Origin: Rhodospirillales bacterium
GTDB taxonomy: Bacteria; Pseudomonadota; Alphaproteobacteria; Micavibrionales; Micavibrionaceae
Length of the DNA: 64,000 bases
Reading direction: 5' to 3'
NCBI GenBank assembly: GCA_020638395.1
Contig: JACKIP010000005.1
Location: 69,925 to 133,924 of the forward strand
Within the stretch, counting starts at the first letter, position 1. Each line of letters starts with the position of its first letter. Below are positions 61,379 through 64,000 of the stretch, in pieces. The notes beneath the pieces were generated by a model. That model saw only the letters and a program-made list of their open reading frames with translations. It searched no databases and was not told where the DNA came from. Both the position numbers and the translations under genes were made by a program.

Positions 61379-62785
61379 TCAATCCCGTGTCAGCGCAGTT
61401 TGTATGCGGGCGCAGGTTTCATCTTTGCCCAAAATCGCCGCGACATTAAAAATCGTCGGAGATGACATCGTCCCCGTCAGTGCCACCCGCAACGGCATCC
61501 CGACTTTCCCCAGCTTGCCGCCGGCATGATCGTTAGCAACGGCCATACAGGCGTCTTTCACGGTATCCGGATCAAAGGTCGCCAAGGCCACAAATGCCGC
61601 CAGAAGATGCCCCAGGATTTCAGTTCCTTCCTCCAGGGTTTTTTGCGCTTTTTCGTCCAGCCCCCCCGCCGGACGCCGCACATAAAACAAAGCTTCGCGG
61701 GCAAGCTCCTGCACGGTTTTTGCCCGCTCTTTCAGCTCGTCCATTCCCTCCGCAATATGCCGCGCCGCCTCTTCAGAAATGACTAGATCATAGTCACGCG
61801 CATAGACCGGGCGCATCAGGTCGATCAGTCGCGCCGGCTCAGCCTCCCGCAGGTAATGTGCGTTCAGGCTTTCAAATTTCTGGTAATCAAAGCGCCCGGC
61901 TGATTTGTTCACGCCACTCAGATCAAACCACTCCAAGGCCTGCTCATTGGAAATAATCTCGTCATCTCCATGGCTCCAGCCCAGTTTCAGCAGGTAATTT
62001 TTCATAGCTTCCGGCAAATATCCCTGCCCGCGGAAGTCTTCGACACTCGCCGCACCGTGCCGTTTTGACAATTTGGCACCGTCCGGCCCCAGAATGAGGG
62101 GCAGGTGCGCATAAACTGGCTGTGCCCAGCCCATCGCATCGTAAATCACATTCTGGCGAAACACATTATTCAGATGGTCATCGCCGCGGATCACGTGCGT
62201 AATGCCCATATCATGGTCATCCACCACCACCGCCAGCATATAGGTCGGCACGCCGTCGCTGCGCAAAATAATGAAATCATCAATTTGCTCTGCCGCAACG
62301 CTCACATCTCCCTGCACCTCATCGTGAACGCTCATCACTCCGGTTAAAGGAGCCTTGATCCGCACGACAGGTTTTACCCCGGCCGGAGCTTCGGACGGAT
62401 CGCGGTCCCTCCAGCGGCGGTCATAAAAAGTAGCGCGCCCTTCGGCTTTTGACGTCACCCGCATAGCCTCCAGCTCTTCCGGAGAGCAATAGCAATAATA
62501 GGCCTGCCCTTTCTCCAGAAGCGCCTGCGCGACTTCTGCGTGGCGAGGCTGCCGGCTGAATTGAGAAACAATCTCCCCGTCATGATCCAGCCCCATCCAG
62601 TCCAGCGCATTTGTAATGGCCTCGACATATTCCGGCTGATAGCGGGCGCGATCGGTATCTTCGATCCGCACAACAAACTTTCCGCCATACCGGCGTGCAT
62701 ACAGCCAGTTAAAATAAGCCGTACGGGCGTTTCCGATATGCATAAAACCGGTAGGAGACGGAGGAAAACGGGTAACGATACTCAT
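61379..62785 (-). CDS. gltX: Glutamyl-tRNA synthetase
   Basis: 468 residues from ATG 62785 (MSIVTRFPPSPTGFMHIGNA); the reading to 62878 overlaps the comEC promoter and adds 31 residues not found in the family. Class I: HIGH variant HIGNARTAYFNW, KMSKS variant KLSKRHGA (about residue 240). The C-terminal domain is normal. It charges tRNA-Glu; a second GltX-like paralog is common in alphaproteobacteria that make Gln-tRNA indirectly, so the exact specificity is not settled. Confidence 0.95.
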   Translation of the reverse strand: MSIVTRFPPSPTGFMHIGNARTAYFNWLYARRYGGKFVVRIEDTDRARYQPEYVEAITNALDWMGLDHDGEIVSQFSRQPRHAEVAQALLEKGQAYYCYCSPEELEAMRVTSKAEGRATFYDRRWRDRDPSEAPAGVKPVVRIKAPLTGVMSVHDEVQGDVSVAAEQIDDFIILRSDGVPTYMLAVVVDDHDMGITHVIRGDDHLNNVFRQNVIYDAMGWAQPVYAHLPLILGPDGAKLSKRHGAASVEDFRGQGYLPEAMKNYLLKLGWSHGDDEIISNEQALEWFDLSGVNKSAGRFDYQKFESLNAHYLREAEPARLIDLMRPVYARDYDLVISEEAARHIAEGMDELKERAKTVQELAREALFYVRRPAGGLDEKAQKTLEEGTEILGHLLAAFVALATFDPDTVKDACMAVANDHAGGKLGKVGMPLRVALTGTMSSPTIFNVAAILGKDETCARIQTALTRD

Positions 62786-62864
62786 CTGTTTCTTTCTAAA
62801 GCTGTTCATTCGTGGTTGAATGAAACCGGCCCTGATACTATCGCCAAACACACAGGAAATAAAG

Positions 62865-64000
62865 ATGGTTTTGTCCATCCTGACAGAAAGGATTGCGCTC
62901 TACCGCTCTGCTCCCAGAGAGGCACGGGCATTCCCGGCATTCCTGCAAACACTCTGCCAGTTCCACATAGAGCACCTGATATTTTACACGCCGGTTATTC
63001 TGTCACTGGGGATTGCGTGCTACTTCAGCCTTCACTTTGAGCCCGCGGCATCGCTTGTATTCAATATGTGGGTTGGATCTCTCGCCCTCCTGTTTCTGTG
63101 TCACAACCTGACGCATCAGGAGTTCCGCTATAACAAATTGCGCGTTCCCGCCTACCTCCTCTGCCTGTTTATCAGCGGGATTTTTCTGGCCCAGCACCGC
63201 ACCGATCAGGTTTCCGCCCCTGTTCTGCAAAAGCCTCTCAAATTCGCAGATCTGAGCGGCACCATCCGCAGCATTGACATCCTGCCGGAGCATGCCGGGG
63301 TGCGGCTGGTCTTAAATGATCTGGTTATTGAGGATCTCCCCGCAGAACAGACGCCTCGCACCATTCGCCTGAAAATCCGCGCTCCCCTCGCCTACCGCCC
63401 CGGGCAAAGAGTTACAGCCCGCGCATCCCTCAATCCGCCGGGCCAGATGGTCACCCCGAACGCCTTTAATTTCCAGTTTTATTCCTACTTCAAACAACTG
63501 GGAGCCGTAGGATTTTCCTATAACCCGCCGGACATCATCTCCCCCGCTCCCTCCTCTTTCTTTTCAGGGTTCTGGGAAAGCATGCGTCTTTGGATTGCCG
63601 GAAAAATCACACACGCCATGCCGCAATCGCTTCAGGGAGTCAGTATTACATTCATGACCGGAGAAAAAAGCACCATCCCCCCCGATGATCTGGCCGCCAT
63701 GCGCAATTCCGGACTGGCGCACCTGCTGGCAATTTCCGGCCTTCACGTCGGGCTTGTCGCCGGATTTATCTTTTTCCTGACCCGTCTGGGGCTTGCCTGT
63801 ATTGCGGACTGGGCCTTGAAATATCCGATCAAAAAAATTGCCGCATTCGTGGCTCTGATCTTTGCCATATTCTACACCTGTCTGGTGGGCGCAGAAGTCC
63901 CGACACAACGAGCCCTGATGATGACCGGCATCGCGCTATTTGCGATTATGATTGATCGCTCGCCATTTTCTTTGCGTATGGTGGCGCTGGCGGCACTGGT
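62865..64000 (+). CDS. comEC: ComEC/Rec2 family DNA-uptake channel, 5' part
   Basis: The first 378 residues; the gene runs off the window. AGGAAA lies before the ATG. After two or three membrane helices (about 35-95) comes the DUF4131/OB region (FADLSGTIRSIDILPEHAGV, RVTARASLNPP), then NSGLAHLLAISGLHVGLVAG (about residue 285), the Competence-domain hallmark. It moves single-stranded DNA across the inner membrane. It is divergent from gltX across 79 bases, an arrangement seen in other alphaproteobacteria. Confidence 0.9.
   Translation, partial: MVLSILTERIALYRSAPREARAFPAFLQTLCQFHIEHLIFYTPVILSLGIACYFSLHFEPAASLVFNMWVGSLALLFLCHNLTHQEFRYNKLRVPAYLLCLFISGIFLAQHRTDQVSAPVLQKPLKFADLSGTIRSIDILPEHAGVRLVLNDLVIEDLPAEQTPRTIRLKIRAPLAYRPGQRVTARASLNPPGQMVTPNAFNFQFYSYFKQLGAVGFSYNPPDIISPAPSSFFSGFWESMRLWIAGKITHAMPQSLQGVSITFMTGEKSTIPPDDLAAMRNSGLAHLLAISGLHVGLVAGFIFFLTRLGLACIADWALKYPIKKIAAFVALIFAIFYTCLVGAEVPTQRALMMTGIALFAIMIDRSPFSLRMVALAAL

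Overview
The window is chromosomal DNA of a Gram-negative, motile alphaproteobacterium. The evidence is a PopZ polar organiser next to pcm and tolC, a three-gene pntAA-pntAB-pntB transhydrogenase, mreB/mreC, fabA, an NIT-type chemoreceptor, the start of a CheY-like gene, and the comEC/gltX/gltA order. The tRNA-His gene encodes the ordinary G-1:C73 pair. This argues against the Rhizobiales/Rhodobacterales/Caulobacterales group, whose tRNA-His lacks it, and fits a deeper branch (Rhodospirillales-like or Micavibrio-like). That placement is inference. The DNA is gene-dense, with few long intergenic stretches, and most of those are filled by dispersed palindromic repeats.

Region 1 (1-6.5 kb): start of a CheY-like gene, an SLC13-type permease with an abutting membrane coiled-coil gene, a soluble-lytic-transglycosylase-domain protein, mreC and mreB (no mreD beside them), rpmJ (bL36) and a DUF3307 membrane protein.

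Region 2 (6.5-20 kb) is the most distinctive part. A cyclic-nucleotide-binding/EAL phosphodiesterase precedes a 1089-residue protein without a Sec signal, built from a FecR-like domain, a Thr-rich linker, seven FG-GAP (integrin-like) repeats and RTX-like motifs. Next come a PEP-CTERM-type exported protein and, on the other strand, a type I secretion operon (tolC-like, hlyB-like, hlyD-like) that ends in a CHASE2 class III nucleotide cyclase. I read this as a secreted adhesin with its own exporter and with cAMP and c-di-GMP control genes on both sides. A NUDIX hydrolase gene sits between hlyB and hlyD and is bracketed by almost perfect 34-bp inverted repeats, so it looks like an inserted cassette.

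Region 3 (20-42 kb): pntAA (with an unusual Lys/Ala/Pro-rich tail), pntAB, pntB and a glycosyltransferase; anmK; a small membrane protein; a Phd/ParE-type toxin-antitoxin pair; tyrS; nfeD; a glycine-rich hypothetical protein; a CodB-like permease; clpA; fabA; a large periplasmic coiled-coil protein; several proteins of unknown function; an SH3-domain protein; and dusA.

Region 4 (42-64 kb): a PAS histidine kinase, a Sua5/TsaC-type enzyme, a DMT transporter, pcm-tolC-popZ with paired DnaA-box-like sites before popZ, a chemoreceptor, an acyl-CoA dehydrogenase, clpP and tig (no clpX next to clpP), tRNA-Leu(UAG) and tRNA-His(GUG), an isoaspartyl peptidase family enzyme, uvrB, an epimerase, a HAD phosphatase, gltA, gltX and the 5' part of comEC.

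Three families of dispersed intergenic repeats (called R1, R2 and R3 here) recur through the window. R1 is a double-hairpin element whose stems change sequence while keeping their pairing. Several genes (clpA, uvrB, the SLC13 permease) have a -10-like box ending 6-7 nt before the start codon, which suggests leaderless transcripts.
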